Positions 32,863 to 42,076 of a stretch of DNA of 64,000 nucleotides are shown here, piece by piece. Position 1 is the first letter of the stretch; every line of letters starts with the position of its first letter. Origin of the DNA: Tumebacillus_A lipolyticus. Lineage in GTDB: Bacteria; Bacillota; Bacilli; Tumebacillales; Tumebacillaceae. The stretch lies in the NCBI RefSeq assembly GCF_042682745.1, contig NZ_JBHUIO010000008.1, forward strand, positions 124,001 through 188,000. The letters are read 5' to 3'. The position numbers were made by a program, and so were the translations under genes. The notes under the pieces were generated by a model. That model did not search any database, had not been told where the DNA came from, and worked only from the letters and a program-made list of their open reading frames with translations.

Positions 32863-35022
32863 ATGACCAAAAAGAAGATCTCCGCTCTGCTCGCCGCCCT
32901 GTTGCTCACGACTTCTGCTGTGCCGATGATCGGCGCAGAGTCTGCTTATGCGGCAACCCAGCTAGCAGCGCCGACAGAAGTCCTGTTGCAACCTGACCGC
33001 ACCGTCACCTGGAAAGCGGTCGATCAGGCGTCCAGCTATAAGATCAACGTGTATGATGCATCGAACGATAAACTGATCGGCGAGCGCACCGCAAGCTACG
33101 GCTCGACCAAGTATGCGCTCAACGATTTCCTGCTTCAAAACGGCACCTACTATGTGCGGATGATCGCGATCGGCAACTCGTATACGCACACGAACTCCGA
33201 ACAGTCGGCAAAGTCGAACACGCTGACCATCTCGATCAAGATGACGCTCCCCGCCCCGGAGACGCCTGTGCTCTCGCCAGAAGGTCTGGTCACGTGGAAG
33301 GCGGGAACGAACAACGGGTATGTGCTGAACCTCTACCATGCGCCGAGTCAGACGCTCGTCGCCAGCAAAACGCTGGACAAAGATGTGACGAGCACCGATA
33401 TCACCTCGTTGATCCCCGCGCTTGGCTCGTATTATGTCAAGCTGATCGCCAGAGGCGATAGTTCCAAGATGGAAGACTCCCTTGAGTCGTCCGCGTCGAA
33501 CGCACGCGAGCTCGCACCTGCGAAGCGTTTGAGCGCACCTGGCTCGATGTCGCTGACAGAGAAGCGGCTGGCAAAATGGGATGCGGTCGAGGGGAACAAC
33601 GGCTACCGCATCACCGTCTATCAAGCGGGAACACACGCGATCGTCGGTTTTTTGCAGGCGCCAAAGGATGCCACACAGCTCGATCTGAGCAACCTGATTC
33701 GCACCAGCGGTGAGTATTACATCCGCATTCAGACGCTCGGGGCGAACAACAGCTCGTCTGAAGACTCCGCTCAGTCTGCCAGCGTTGAATATGTGCTCGA
33801 AGACAACCTGTACGTCGTGCCACAGGACAGCATGACCGTTACGACGGTGACGACCGACTATGCGCTGCACACAGACGTGCAGGTGAACGAAGCGTCAGTG
33901 CTGGGCGAGCTGAGCGCCAACTCGACGCTGTACAACATGCTCGTTCCGGTGAAGGCGGAAGGTGCTGATCTCTCTGTACAAGTGCACGGCAAGATCGTCG
34001 AGCAGTTGCTCCGCCATGCTAAGTCGTCCGAGTTGCGCGTGCGCACGCCGATCGGCTCGCTGTCGATCCCTGCGCAACAGATCGCGCTGATGGCGCAGGC
34101 GCGCTCGCTCACGCTCGCCGATCATTCGATCGAATTTGTGTTGAAACAGACGGCTGCTGCCCGTCCTTCCGACTTTGAGACCACTCCCTTGCAGCTGGGA
34201 ATCAAGCTGATCGACAAGAACAAGCAGGCGATTGAGCTGACAGACAGCGGGGCTTACTTCTCGCTTTCCGTCCCCGTTCCAGCCGCTTCGGCGACCGATC
34301 TTTACGCATTGTCGGGCGTGCGGCTGACCGATCAGAACGGTGCGACCACGCCTGTCCCCACTCTCTTCCGCAAAAATGCGGACGGCAGCCTGACTGCCAC
34401 CTATCGCTATCAGGGGACTGCCACTTTCGCCGTCAAGAAAAGATCGGTCAGCTTCCCCGATGTTCAGGATTCGCACTACGCGTACGGATCGATCCAATCG
34501 CTCGCGGCGAAGTCGGTGATCCAAGGGTTTGAAGATGGCACCTTCCGCCCTCAGGACACGGTGACTCGCGCCCAATTCGCAGCGATGCTGGTCAAAGCGC
34601 TCGGGATCAAAGAAAACACGTCTGCCGTCTCCTCCTTCACCGATGTGGGAGCTGACAAATGGTACAACAGCGTCGTCAATACCACCTATCAAGCCAAGCT
34701 GATCTCCGGTCGCGGCGCGGGAATCTTTGCGCCTGAAGATCTGATCACCGCCCAGGAGATGGCGACGATGGTCAATACGGCGTTGCGCTACGCTGGGTTT
34801 ACGAAAACGCTGGACAGCACCACTCAGGTGGAACGGCTGATGCAGCTGCCGAGCACCGCCGGACTCTTCACCTATGCTGAAGCGCCAGTCGCCCTCTGCA
34901 TCGAAGAGAAGATCCTGATCGGACCGACGATTAGCAACTTCCAAGCGACCAAGCCGGCCGATCGCGCGATGGCTGCCGATATGCTCTATCGGATGCTCAA
35001 GACGGTCAACTTCATCAACTAG
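32863..35022 (+). CDS. Exported surface protein with Ig/Fn3-like repeats and C-terminal SLH domains
   Basis: 719 residues from the ATG at 32863 (GGAGGAAGAGG upstream); the open frame upstream to 32188 is not coding. The signal peptide is MTKKKISALLAALLLTTSA and further, ending AYA-A near residue 31. About three beta-sandwich repeats of 85-95 residues start with APTEVLLQPDRTVTWKAV, APETPVLSPEGLVTWKAG and APGSMSLTEKRLAKWDAV. C-terminal SLH domains begin near FPDVQDSHYAYGSIQSLA and FTDVGADKWYNSVVN, with a degenerate third. SLH domains bind pyruvylated secondary wall polymers. The repeats suggest a spacer or binding arm. Confidence 0.9.
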   Translation: MTKKKISALLAALLLTTSAVPMIGAESAYAATQLAAPTEVLLQPDRTVTWKAVDQASSYKINVYDASNDKLIGERTASYGSTKYALNDFLLQNGTYYVRMIAIGNSYTHTNSEQSAKSNTLTISIKMTLPAPETPVLSPEGLVTWKAGTNNGYVLNLYHAPSQTLVASKTLDKDVTSTDITSLIPALGSYYVKLIARGDSSKMEDSLESSASNARELAPAKRLSAPGSMSLTEKRLAKWDAVEGNNGYRITVYQAGTHAIVGFLQAPKDATQLDLSNLIRTSGEYYIRIQTLGANNSSSEDSAQSASVEYVLEDNLYVVPQDSMTVTTVTTDYALHTDVQVNEASVLGELSANSTLYNMLVPVKAEGADLSVQVHGKIVEQLLRHAKSSELRVRTPIGSLSIPAQQIALMAQARSLTLADHSIEFVLKQTAAARPSDFETTPLQLGIKLIDKNKQAIELTDSGAYFSLSVPVPAASATDLYALSGVRLTDQNGATTPVPTLFRKNADGSLTATYRYQGTATFAVKKRSVSFPDVQDSHYAYGSIQSLAAKSVIQGFEDGTFRPQDTVTRAQFAAMLVKALGIKENTSAVSSFTDVGADKWYNSVVNTTYQAKLISGRGAGIFAPEDLITAQEMATMVNTALRYAGFTKTLDSTTQVERLMQLPSTAGLFTYAEAPVALCIEEKILIGPTISNFQATKPADRAMAADMLYRMLKTVNFIN

Positions 35023-35066
35023 CACTGCTCCGATCGCCCAAGCGATCAAAACAGCGCTATTTTTAA

Positions 35067-35093
35067 ACAAGGACTGGGAATTCCAGTCCTTGT
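35067..35093 (+). terminator. Terminator after the SLH protein gene
   Basis: ACAAGGACTGG pairs perfectly with CCAGTCCTTGT around GAATT, followed by TTTTG. Confidence 0.9.
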
Positions 35094-35170
35094 TTTTGTC
35101 GATAGCTGGTATAATAGATTCGATTTCTACCTTTATTACTCTAGTTTTCATTCGAAAGGTGAACAAAATC

Positions 35171-36238
35171 ATGCGATTGCGAGAAATTGATTTTATTCGT
35201 GCTCTCGCCGCTCTATCGGTGATCGCCATCCATATCACGGCCAGCTACGTCTCCGATACGACGCTCGGTCGCGCATGGAACGAGATCATGCGCTATGCGG
35301 TGCCTCTGTTTATCATCCTGTCCGGGTTTGTGCTCTTCAACAGCGAGCGTGGGCGCTCACCGCTTTCCTATTTACAGTTCCAGCGCAAGCGGATGGGCAA
35401 AGTGTTGATCCCCTATGTGCTCTGGACGTTGCTCTATGTCCTGTACATCGCCCGCCAATTCTTGCGAGACAACGGTTGGGAAGGAATCCCGCGCCTGTAC
35501 TCGCCAACGCTAGACCATCTCTACTATGGCACGGCCTTCTACCATCTCTACTTCCTGATCATCACCTTCCAGCTCTACCTGCTGTACCCGCTGCTGCGCG
35601 ATGCGATGATCCGCAAGCCGCAGTGGTTGCTCGGCGGCTCGTTTCTGGTGACCGCGTTTGCACAAACTGCCGCCTACATGCATTGGGATCTGGGCTGGCG
35701 CATCACCTTTTTCCCGCACTGGCTGTTTTTCTTCGTGTTCGGCATGTACTTCGCGCAGAATCTGGAGAGCTGGCGTGCGAAGCTGTCCGGTCGTGCTGGA
35801 TGGATCGGCCTGGTCTGGCTCGGCTCGCTCGGCCTGCTGTTTCTCGATGGATATCTCAGCGACAAATGGGCCTATTCGGTCAAACCGTCTGTGATGCTGT
35901 ATACGCTGCTCTCCTTCCTGTTCTTCTACGCGGTGTTTTTGCGCGTGGCGGAGACGAAGCGCGTCTGGGGCAAAATGTTCGACTGGCTCTCCGCGCAGTC
36001 GTTCCTGATCTTCCTGCTGCATCCGCTCGTGTTGAACCTGATGGGCAACCAACTGAAAAAGTATGGATATGGCGAACTGTTCGACGGAAGTTTCGGCATG
36101 GTGATGATGTACCTGCTCGTCACGCTCGTCACCTGCCTGCTGACTTGGATCGCTTCGTTCGTCCCGCTCACCGTCCCGTTTGGCGGCGTCTACCGGAAGA
36201 AGAAAACGAACAACAAACCGCGCTCGCTTCAAGCGTAA
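35171..36238 (+). CDS. Membrane acyltransferase (acyltransferase family 3)
   Basis: 355 residues from the ATG at 35171 (GAAAGGTG upstream), with about ten membrane spans. The N-terminal motif is REIDFIRALAALSVIAIHI, with the catalytic-type His. RYAVPLFIILSGF follows, then YHLYFLIITFQLYLLYP, and FLIFLLHPLVLNLMGNQ near the end. The family moves acetyl or other acyl groups onto cell-wall polymers, polysaccharides or lipids across the membrane. No partner gene (such as an SGNH hydrolase) is nearby. The C-terminus is basic (YRKKKTNNKPRS). Monocistronic. Confidence 0.9.
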   Translation: MRLREIDFIRALAALSVIAIHITASYVSDTTLGRAWNEIMRYAVPLFIILSGFVLFNSERGRSPLSYLQFQRKRMGKVLIPYVLWTLLYVLYIARQFLRDNGWEGIPRLYSPTLDHLYYGTAFYHLYFLIITFQLYLLYPLLRDAMIRKPQWLLGGSFLVTAFAQTAAYMHWDLGWRITFFPHWLFFFVFGMYFAQNLESWRAKLSGRAGWIGLVWLGSLGLLFLDGYLSDKWAYSVKPSVMLYTLLSFLFFYAVFLRVAETKRVWGKMFDWLSAQSFLIFLLHPLVLNLMGNQLKKYGYGELFDGSFGMVMMYLLVTLVTCLLTWIASFVPLTVPFGGVYRKKKTNNKPRSLQA

Positions 36239-36266
36239 AAAAGAGACCCCGAGAGGTCTCTTTTTT
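36237..36266. terminator. Bidirectional terminator after the acyltransferase gene
   Basis: AAAAAAGAGACC pairs with GGTCTCTTTTTT around CCGAGA. It also serves the minus-strand lipoprotein gene that ends at 36288. Confidence 0.9.
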
Positions 36267-36287
36267 CATGCCGTGCAGGTGGATGCA

Positions 36288-36833
36288 CTATTTGCTGATG
36301 CCCTTCGACACGTCCATCTGGGTGAGCGTGTCCACATCTTTGCCGTTGATTTGAAACTTGATCGTCTTTACTTGCTGATCGTTGTCGAAAATGGTCTGCG
36401 GGATCGCCTTGAGGAACATGATCTCCTCGGCCGAGCTCATGCTTTGCGCCTCTTGGCTGAGATTGAGCGTCAGCACACCGTCTGCGATCGGAGTACCGAG
36501 CACCTGCACCCGCTGTGGAAACGACGGAACGGAGTTCGAACCTTGTTCCTTCAATAAATCGAGCAGTTGCAGCACACGCTTCTCCGCATCGGTCGTCTTC
36601 GGCATGGTCGCCGACTCTTTGACCACATCGGAAGCATCCTGATTGCCACGATAGACGGTGACTTGCTCGGTGCTCTCCTCCGGCTTCTTATCGTTCGCAG
36701 ATGGCGACTGCGAACCGGAAGCGGGCTGTTGCGGCGAGCCATCCTTTCCACCGGTTGACGACGACGTACCGCATGCTGATAGCAAGAGGCTTGCGCTGAC
36801 CAAGAGCGCTCCCATATACATCGCTTTTTTCAC
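36288..36833 (-). CDS. GerMN-domain lipoprotein
   Basis: 181 residues from the GTG at 36833 (GGAG ten bases upstream); a TTG at 36839 is an alternative. The lipoprotein signal ends in the lipobox LLSAC. A Ser/Pro/Lys-rich linker follows, then one GerMN (Spore_GerM) domain: EQVTVYRGNQDASDVVKES, RVLQLLDLLKEQGSNSV and a C-terminal IKFQINGKDVDTL. GerM in B. subtilis is a forespore-mother cell channel (SpoIIIA-Q) and germination-linked protein, but many GerMN lipoproteins have other roles. The number of domains (one) favours a generic lipoprotein. Confidence 0.83.
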   Translation of the reverse strand: MKKAMYMGALLVSASLLLSACGTSSSTGGKDGSPQQPASGSQSPSANDKKPEESTEQVTVYRGNQDASDVVKESATMPKTTDAEKRVLQLLDLLKEQGSNSVPSFPQRVQVLGTPIADGVLTLNLSQEAQSMSSAEEIMFLKAIPQTIFDNDQQVKTIKFQINGKDVDTLTQMDVSKGISK

Positions 36834-36839
36834 AGCCAA

Positions 36840-37041
36840 TCATCTCCAATCAAAAGTATGTACCTATATGACGAAGGATTATTAGGAAAGGTTTCAACGA
36901 ATGATTGATTTACTTCACTCTACCATCACGAAATTAAACTTCCAACAAAAATAGTTCTTTGCACAGGAAAGTTGTCCCTTTCATAGAGAGAGCTTGCCAC
37001 ATATATTGTAGTAATCCCTTATAGAGAGAGGGGGGTTTTAT
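36840..37041. other. AT-rich upstream region of a short Arg-rich gene
   Basis: No gene is seen. Two copies of ATAGAGAGAG occur 40 bases apart (about 36981 and 37021), the second just before the ribosome site of the gene at 37042. A sporulation-type promoter is possible but not clear. Confidence 0.35.
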
Positions 37042-37125
37042 ATGCGTCGTCGTCGTCGTGTTATTGTCGTCGTTCTCCGCCCGGGCCAAACTGCTGTTGT
37101 TCGTTGCCGTCGTCGAATGATCTAG
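37042..37125 (+). CDS. 27-residue Arg/Val-rich micropeptide
   Basis: The ATG at 37042 has GAGAGGGGGG about seven bases upstream, stronger than many normal genes, and a perfect terminator follows. The product reads MRRRRRVIVVVLRPGQTAVV and ends RCRRRMI: nine Arg of 27, a Val/Ile core and one Cys. Two thirds of the gene is repeated CGT. It is too basic and too short for a normal fold and may bind nucleic acid or a membrane, or stay structured by partners. It sits between the GerMN lipoprotein gene and cas2. Function unknown. Confidence 0.55.
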   Translation: MRRRRRVIVVVLRPGQTAVVRCRRRMI

Positions 37126-37140
37126 TCAAGTGAACCAAAT

Positions 37141-37176
37141 GAAAGAAGCATCGATTTGCGGATCGGTGCTTCTTTC
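37141..37176. terminator. Terminator between the micropeptide gene and cas2
   Basis: GAAAGAAGCATCGAT pairs with ATCGGTGCTTCTTTC around TTGCGG; CATCTTTTTG follows on the plus strand. It also ends the leftward cas transcript. Confidence 0.85.
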
Positions 37177-37192
37177 ATCTTTTTGACGTTGG

Positions 37193-37492
37193 CTAGAGAA
37201 TTAAGGGTCGCGTGTAATCGATCGGTTTGTTGATTCCATAATGCTGCACCGTCTTTTCACTGTGATCGCGCAGCCGGTAGATGCGCAAGCTGTCCTCCGC
37301 TTCGTCGATCTCGCGCAACAATTGGTGTTTCAAAGTCGTATATTCGGTCTCGCTGACGAGACACTCAAAGATCGACTTTTGCACGCGCTGTCCATAGTTG
37401 GTACAGGTCTGGGCAATCTTTCGCAAGCGACGCCTCCCCTCTGATGACTCGGTGGAAACATCGTAGGCGATCAGCAGATAGATGTTTTTCAT
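37193..37492 (-). CDS. cas2: CRISPR-associated endonuclease Cas2
   Basis: 99 residues, one ferredoxin-like fold. The key acidic residue is in LIAYDVSTESSEGRRRLRKI, and VQKSIFECLVSETEY and RIYRLRDHSEKTVQHYG complete the family pattern. Cas2 dimers bridge two Cas1 dimers in the integration complex. Last gene of the cas cluster, 15 bases after the cas1 stop. Confidence 0.95.
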   Translation of the reverse strand: MKNIYLLIAYDVSTESSEGRRRLRKIAQTCTNYGQRVQKSIFECLVSETEYTTLKHQLLREIDEAEDSLRIYRLRDHSEKTVQHYGINKPIDYTRPLIL

Positions 37493-37507
37493 CGTTCGAC
37501 CTCACAG

Positions 37508-38542
37508 TTATTTGTATAAAAATGGCTGATACTCAAGATGATCTTTGCGAATCGCGCGCGCCAGCAGCCGCGCTTGCAGATGGATGACCAGGCCGAGCGG
37601 CATCTTCTCGCTCAACACCGCATGTGTCACCACATCCTGTTTACGCTTTTGGTAGGCGAGGATCACCGTCTGTCTTCCGCTTTTGTTCAAAAATACCGCC
37701 CCGCCAGGCATCTCTTCAAAATCGGATGCTTGCAGTTGTCCGCGGTTGATCAGGGTGAGCGCGAGTCGGTCCGCTAGGATCGGCCGCATCTCTTCCATCA
37801 GGTCGAGCGCGAGCGCTGGCCTGCCTGGTCGCAACGTATGTAAATATCCGATCTGCGGATCGAGCCCCACCCCTTCCAGAGCGCCGATGCAGTCATGCAA
37901 AAGCAACGTGTACAAAAAAGAGAGCAGCGCGTTTACCGGATCGCGAGGTGGGCGGCGCGTGCGCCCATTGTAAACGAACGTGTCCCCCGGCTGCTTGATC
38001 CGATTGGCAAATTGAGCGAAATAGCGCTTGGCGTTGTTGCCCTCGACGCCGCGCAGTTCGTTTAGCTCTGTCACCGCCTGAAGTCGCTTGAGATCCTTTC
38101 GAATCTCCTCCGCACACTCGCGGAGCGGCGACCGTTTTGCTTCGTCCTCCGCATCGCGAGCGCAGCGCAACAACATCTGTCTGCTGTTGTACAGTTTGCC
38201 GGCGATCATCGCCTGCACCAGCGGCAGGACACGCTCCGGTTGCTGGCGAGCTTGCTGTTGAGCGACGCGGAGCAGCACATTGCCAGAGCGCTTCCCCTCA
38301 ATCCGATAGAGAAATCGTCCAGACGCATCCAGATGCACAACCGACCGCGACTCGGCCGCACACCGAGCAAGCAGCGGAGAGGACGTGGTCACTCTGCCGA
38401 TCGCCACAATGCCGCCGAGATGATGGAGCGGCACTTGCAAGATTTTTTTCTGCTCCTGTTCGACGATGACCGTCTCATGATCCAGTCGAATAAACGAGCC
38501 TTCCGTCTGTACATAGAGCGTGTTTAACAGTTGTTGTGCCAC
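37508..38542 (-). CDS. cas1: CRISPR integrase Cas1 (type I-C)
   Basis: 344 residues from a GTG at 38542 (GGGAGGCGG eight bases upstream). The start LLNTLYVQTEGSFIRLDHET is that of Cas1c. The metal-binding Glu, His and Asp/Glu residues lie in LRGVEGNNAKRYFAQF, near LHTLRPGRPALALDLMEEM. Cas1 is the integrase that inserts spacers at the leader end of the array. It is followed by cas2 after 15 bases and preceded by cas4 with three bases between them. Confidence 0.96.
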   Translation of the reverse strand: MAQQLLNTLYVQTEGSFIRLDHETVIVEQEQKKILQVPLHHLGGIVAIGRVTTSSPLLARCAAESRSVVHLDASGRFLYRIEGKRSGNVLLRVAQQQARQQPERVLPLVQAMIAGKLYNSRQMLLRCARDAEDEAKRSPLRECAEEIRKDLKRLQAVTELNELRGVEGNNAKRYFAQFANRIKQPGDTFVYNGRTRRPPRDPVNALLSFLYTLLLHDCIGALEGVGLDPQIGYLHTLRPGRPALALDLMEEMRPILADRLALTLINRGQLQASDFEEMPGGAVFLNKSGRQTVILAYQKRKQDVVTHAVLSEKMPLGLVIHLQARLLARAIRKDHLEYQPFLYK

Positions 38543-38545
38543 CGA

Positions 38546-39178
38546 CTATTCCGCCTCCCCGATCGTCCGCTTCCAGTTTTTTGTGCGCTTGCCGTCTGTA
38601 AGGTGTGGCAAACATGCGTCTTGCAAGGAACAGTGTGTGCACCGCTTGTCGTTGACCGCAGGGGGCAGCTCTTCTCGTTGAGACCATTCGCGGATCTGTT
38701 GAACCACCTGCTCGACTTGAAGGCGTAAACTTGCGGTGAACGGGACTTCGCGGCGAGCTTTCGAGCTGATGTGATAGATCGCGCCTGTCTCGATGTTCGT
38801 TTGAAACATCTCTTCGAGGCAGATCGCCTGGGCGCACAGTTGGAGTTCGTCATGAACCTGCGATTTTCGTTTGCCGTGTTTGTATTCGATCGGAAAGATG
38901 TCGCGATTCTGAATTTCGACCACATCGCACTTCCCTGTGAGGCCGAGACGGGTTGACCAGACTGCCAGCCCGCTGACGATCTGCTTCGTCCCTTCCATCC
39001 TGACCTTTTCCTCATCCGCGTTTTCATGAGCGAACCGCCCTTGCAGGGTAAACACGTTTTCCTCGAAAACCTGCTCGCGGTGAATCAGCGCCCACTGCCG
39101 CGGACAGTAGCTGAAATGTTGAATGCCGGAGATCATTACCAGATCTTCCTCTTCCCAATGCTGCTCAAGCGTTTCCAT
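38546..39178 (-). CDS. cas4: Cas4 exonuclease
   Basis: 210 residues from the ATG at 39178, which has AAAGGAG ten bases upstream; the frame to 39325 is not supported by a site. The PD-(D/E)xK core has D in GKCDVVEI and E-Y-K in FPIEYKHGK. Four Cys for a 4Fe-4S cluster are in HFSYCPRQWAL and CTHCSLQDACLPH. Cas4 trims prespacers and checks the PAM during adaptation. The gene starts 140 bases left of the array. Confidence 0.95.
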   Translation of the reverse strand: METLEQHWEEEDLVMISGIQHFSYCPRQWALIHREQVFEENVFTLQGRFAHENADEEKVRMEGTKQIVSGLAVWSTRLGLTGKCDVVEIQNRDIFPIEYKHGKRKSQVHDELQLCAQAICLEEMFQTNIETGAIYHISSKARREVPFTASLRLQVEQVVQQIREWSQREELPPAVNDKRCTHCSLQDACLPHLTDGKRTKNWKRTIGEAE

Positions 39179-39318
39179 GTCGGTACACTCCTTTCTTTGG
39201 TGGGGCTGGTTCATTTGGAGATGTGTAGTGCCAGCATCCAGCGCTGTTACAGAAGCTTGGATTATTATCGAGCGTACCGTTGGATACTGGCCCTTTTTTG
39301 TGCAAGTTATAGCATAGT

Positions 39319-41888
39319 GTTTCAATCCTCATCCAACACGAAGGTTGGATGCTAGGCTTGTGGGGGATCGATCTCGGGCTGGCGATTCGGGTTTCAATCC
39401 TCATCCAACTCGAAGGTTGGATGCTAGCCATATACGTTGCAGCTATTTGCTTCAGCGTGGCGAGTTTCAATCCTCATCCAACTCGAAGGTTGGATGCTAG
39501 TTGGAGTTGCTGGCGGGCGATTCACAAACCTTCCAGTTTCAATCCTCTTCCAACTCGAAGGTTGGATGCTAGGCGACGACAGCATCGGCGAGATCGTAGC
39601 CGTAATGTTTCAATCCTCATCCAACTCGAAGGTTGGATGCTAGTACGCCTGGTCGAGCTTGATGGGCGTGTTGAACCTGTTTCAATCCTCATCCAACTCG
39701 AAGGTTGGATGCTAGGACGCCGGGCTATCGAACAGTTGCGGAGTTGCGCGGTTTCAATCCTCATCCAACTCGAAGGTTGGATGCTAGAGGTGACTGATTC
39801 CTTGTTAACCTTTTCCGTTTGGACGTTTCAATCCTCATCCAACTCGAAGGTTGGATGCTAGGTCTATCTTGACATCGTAGACAGCGGCTCCTGCGTTTCA
39901 ATCCTCATCCAACTCGAAGGTTGGATGCTAGTTACCCCCTACCCTGCTATGGCTTATCAATATGATGTTTCAATCCTCATCCAACTCGAAGGTTGGATGC
40001 TAGTCATGGCGGTTAAGGTTCAGGGCAAGGACGACAAAAGTTTCAATCCTCATCCAACTCGAAGGTTGGATGCTAGTCAAAATCAGATTGATCAATGGGG
40101 GCTTGATCTCTGGTTTCAATCCTCATCCAACTCGAAGGTTGGATGCTAGCGACTTGCGCGAGATCAAGACGGTCGTTCTTAAAAAGTTTCAATCCTCATC
40201 CAACTCGAAGGTTGGATGCTAGCAGAAGTAAACGAGTTGGTGCTCGTTGTGAGTGCGTTTCAATCCTCATCCAACTCGAAGGTTGGATGCTAGGATTGAT
40301 CGGACATGGTGGTCAGCGTCCGGGCTTTGGTTTCAATCCTCATCCAACTCGAAGGTTGGATGCTAGTTCAGAGTTGATGCAGACGGACGGACAATTCCGT
40401 TTCAATCCTCATCCAACTCGAAGGTTGGATGCTAGGCTGATCGCATTCTTGGGATCGATCGCAGAGAAAGTTTCAATCCTCATCCAACTCGAAGGTTGGA
40501 TGCTAGACGATGTATCCGGGCATAGCGAACAGCCCGCAGACAGTTTCAATCCTCATCCAACTCGAAGGTTGGATGCTAGGATACGCAAAGCAGTTCTTGA
40601 GAGCCGCCAAGGGTCTGTATTGTTTCAATCCTCATCCAACTCGAAGGTTGGATGCTAGCCGGTCATGCAGTTGTCTTTTTGCGGAACAGGAAGTTTCAAT
40701 CCTCATCCAACTCGAAGGTTGGATGCTAGATGATCGCCGACGAGGATCGCCGCAAGCACACCAGTTTCAATCCTCATCCAACTCGAAGGTTGGATGCTAG
40801 GTCGTGATCGATTTCGCGACCGGTTGGGTCGCAGCAGGAATGGTTTCAATCCTCATCCAACTCGAAGGTTGGATGCTAGCCCTGCGACTCGGCCAACTCC
40901 CCCTCCGCGTTTTGTTTCAATCCTCATCCAACTCGAAGGTTGGATGCTAGATCGAAGATGACCTTCAACGCGGCCAGTTTAAGACAGTTTCAATCCTCAT
41001 CCAACTCGAAGGTTGGATGCTAGCACAGTTAAAAACTCATCTCAATCAAAACAATTTTGTTTCAATCCTCATCCAACTCGAAGGTTGGATGCTAGGAGTC
41101 AATTAAAATTGACTCTTGTTGCTTGCCTATTAAGTTTCAATCCTCATCCAACTCGAAGGTTGGATGCTAGAAGCGGGCCGAACACACTGGTCAACATGCC
41201 ATTCTGGTTTCAATCCTCATCCAACTCGAAGGTTGGATGCTAGAAAATCGACGGGATTTGCTAAGGAGGATGATTTCGATGTTTCAATCCTCATCCAACT
41301 CGAAGGTTGGATGCTAGGATTCTCGAGTAATGATTCGGGTCTACGGCAAAAAGTTTCAATCCTCATCCAACTCGAAGGTTGGATGCTAGAGGGAGCTTAG
41401 CAGGGGCTGCGGGAGGTCTGATGTTTCAATCCTCATCCAACTCGAAGGTTGGATGCTAGCACCTGCCAGAGGGCAGACGCGGGCAAGGGAGCTCGTTTCA
41501 ATCCTCATCCAACTCGAAGGTTGGATGCTAGTTCTTCTGTCCGGGTCCCATCAAATTCACTTGAAAGTTTCAATCCTCATCCAACTCGAAGGTTGGATGC
41601 TAGTTCAGAGCCCCGACCGTCGAAAAGCTCTGTCGCGGTTTCAATCCTCATCCAACTCGAAGGTTGGATGCTAGGCAAGGCTGCTGAGGGTCTGGGTTAA
41701 TCTTGAAATGTTTCAATCCTCATCCAACTCGAAGGTTGGATGCTAGCAAGTTCGGTCAGCTGGACGACCGCGCAAGTGAGTTTCAATCCTCATCCAACTC
41801 GAAGGTTGGATGCTAGACAACTATCAGGTCGAGCTGTACACGACCCGAAAAGTTTCAATCCTCATCCAACTCGAAGGTTGGATGCTAG
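39319..41888 (-). CRISPR. Type I-C CRISPR array: 36 repeats, 35 spacers
   Basis: Repeats are 37 bases. As transcribed (minus strand) they end with ATGAGGATTGAAAC, the usual type I-C handle, so the array is read leftwards like the cas genes. The stem is CATCCAAC / GTTGGATG with loop TTCGAG-type. The leftmost repeat (39319) has an A for T change, and the fourth (39536) has CTTCC for CATCC; all other copies are identical. Degeneration at the left marks the old end, so the leader is at the right. Spacers are mostly 32-38 bases; two are 42 (40580-40621 and 40801-40842). Confidence 0.97.
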
Positions 41889-42076
41889 GGCTCGCGATTT
41901 TGGCCCTGTTGTGACAAGCTTTCCAAGGCATATTGCGCGAACCTCCGTTTCATCGGTCATCCTCCTTTCCTTTTTTCATTCGCTCCAACATACAATCCCT
42001 TACGGCACAAGGGCTCAAGGGGAAGCGCGAACCCCCCGGGGTTTTCGCCCCCACAGGGGGTTCGCGCAAAAACGAC
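41889..42076 (-). promoter_or_regulatory. CRISPR leader region
   Basis: This 188-base segment lies between cas7 and the newest repeat and has no gene. It contains a long GC-rich inverted repeat (42025-42067: GCGCGAACCCCC with GGGGGTTCGCGC, plus an inner GGGG/CCCC hairpin). The motif GCGCGAACC recurs near 41935. A pyrimidine-rich stretch (TCCTCCTTTCCTTTTTTC) lies nearer the array. A promoter is not obvious. Confidence 0.6.

Noticed and set aside
33895..35238. A 447-codon open frame antisense to the SLH protein gene
   Set aside because: It is a shadow of a GC-rich coding strand; it has no ribosome site or recognisable domain, and the plus-strand gene is clear.
39258..39295. A further decayed CRISPR repeat left of the array (GTTGGATACTGG)
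   Set aside because: Only about 12 bases resemble the repeat end; the rest does not align, so it was not counted.
39349..41700. Many overlapping open frames of 60-170 codons across the CRISPR array
   Set aside because: They are readings of the 37-base repeat (IQLEGWML, HPTRRLDA and similar repeated blocks) and have no ribosome sites.
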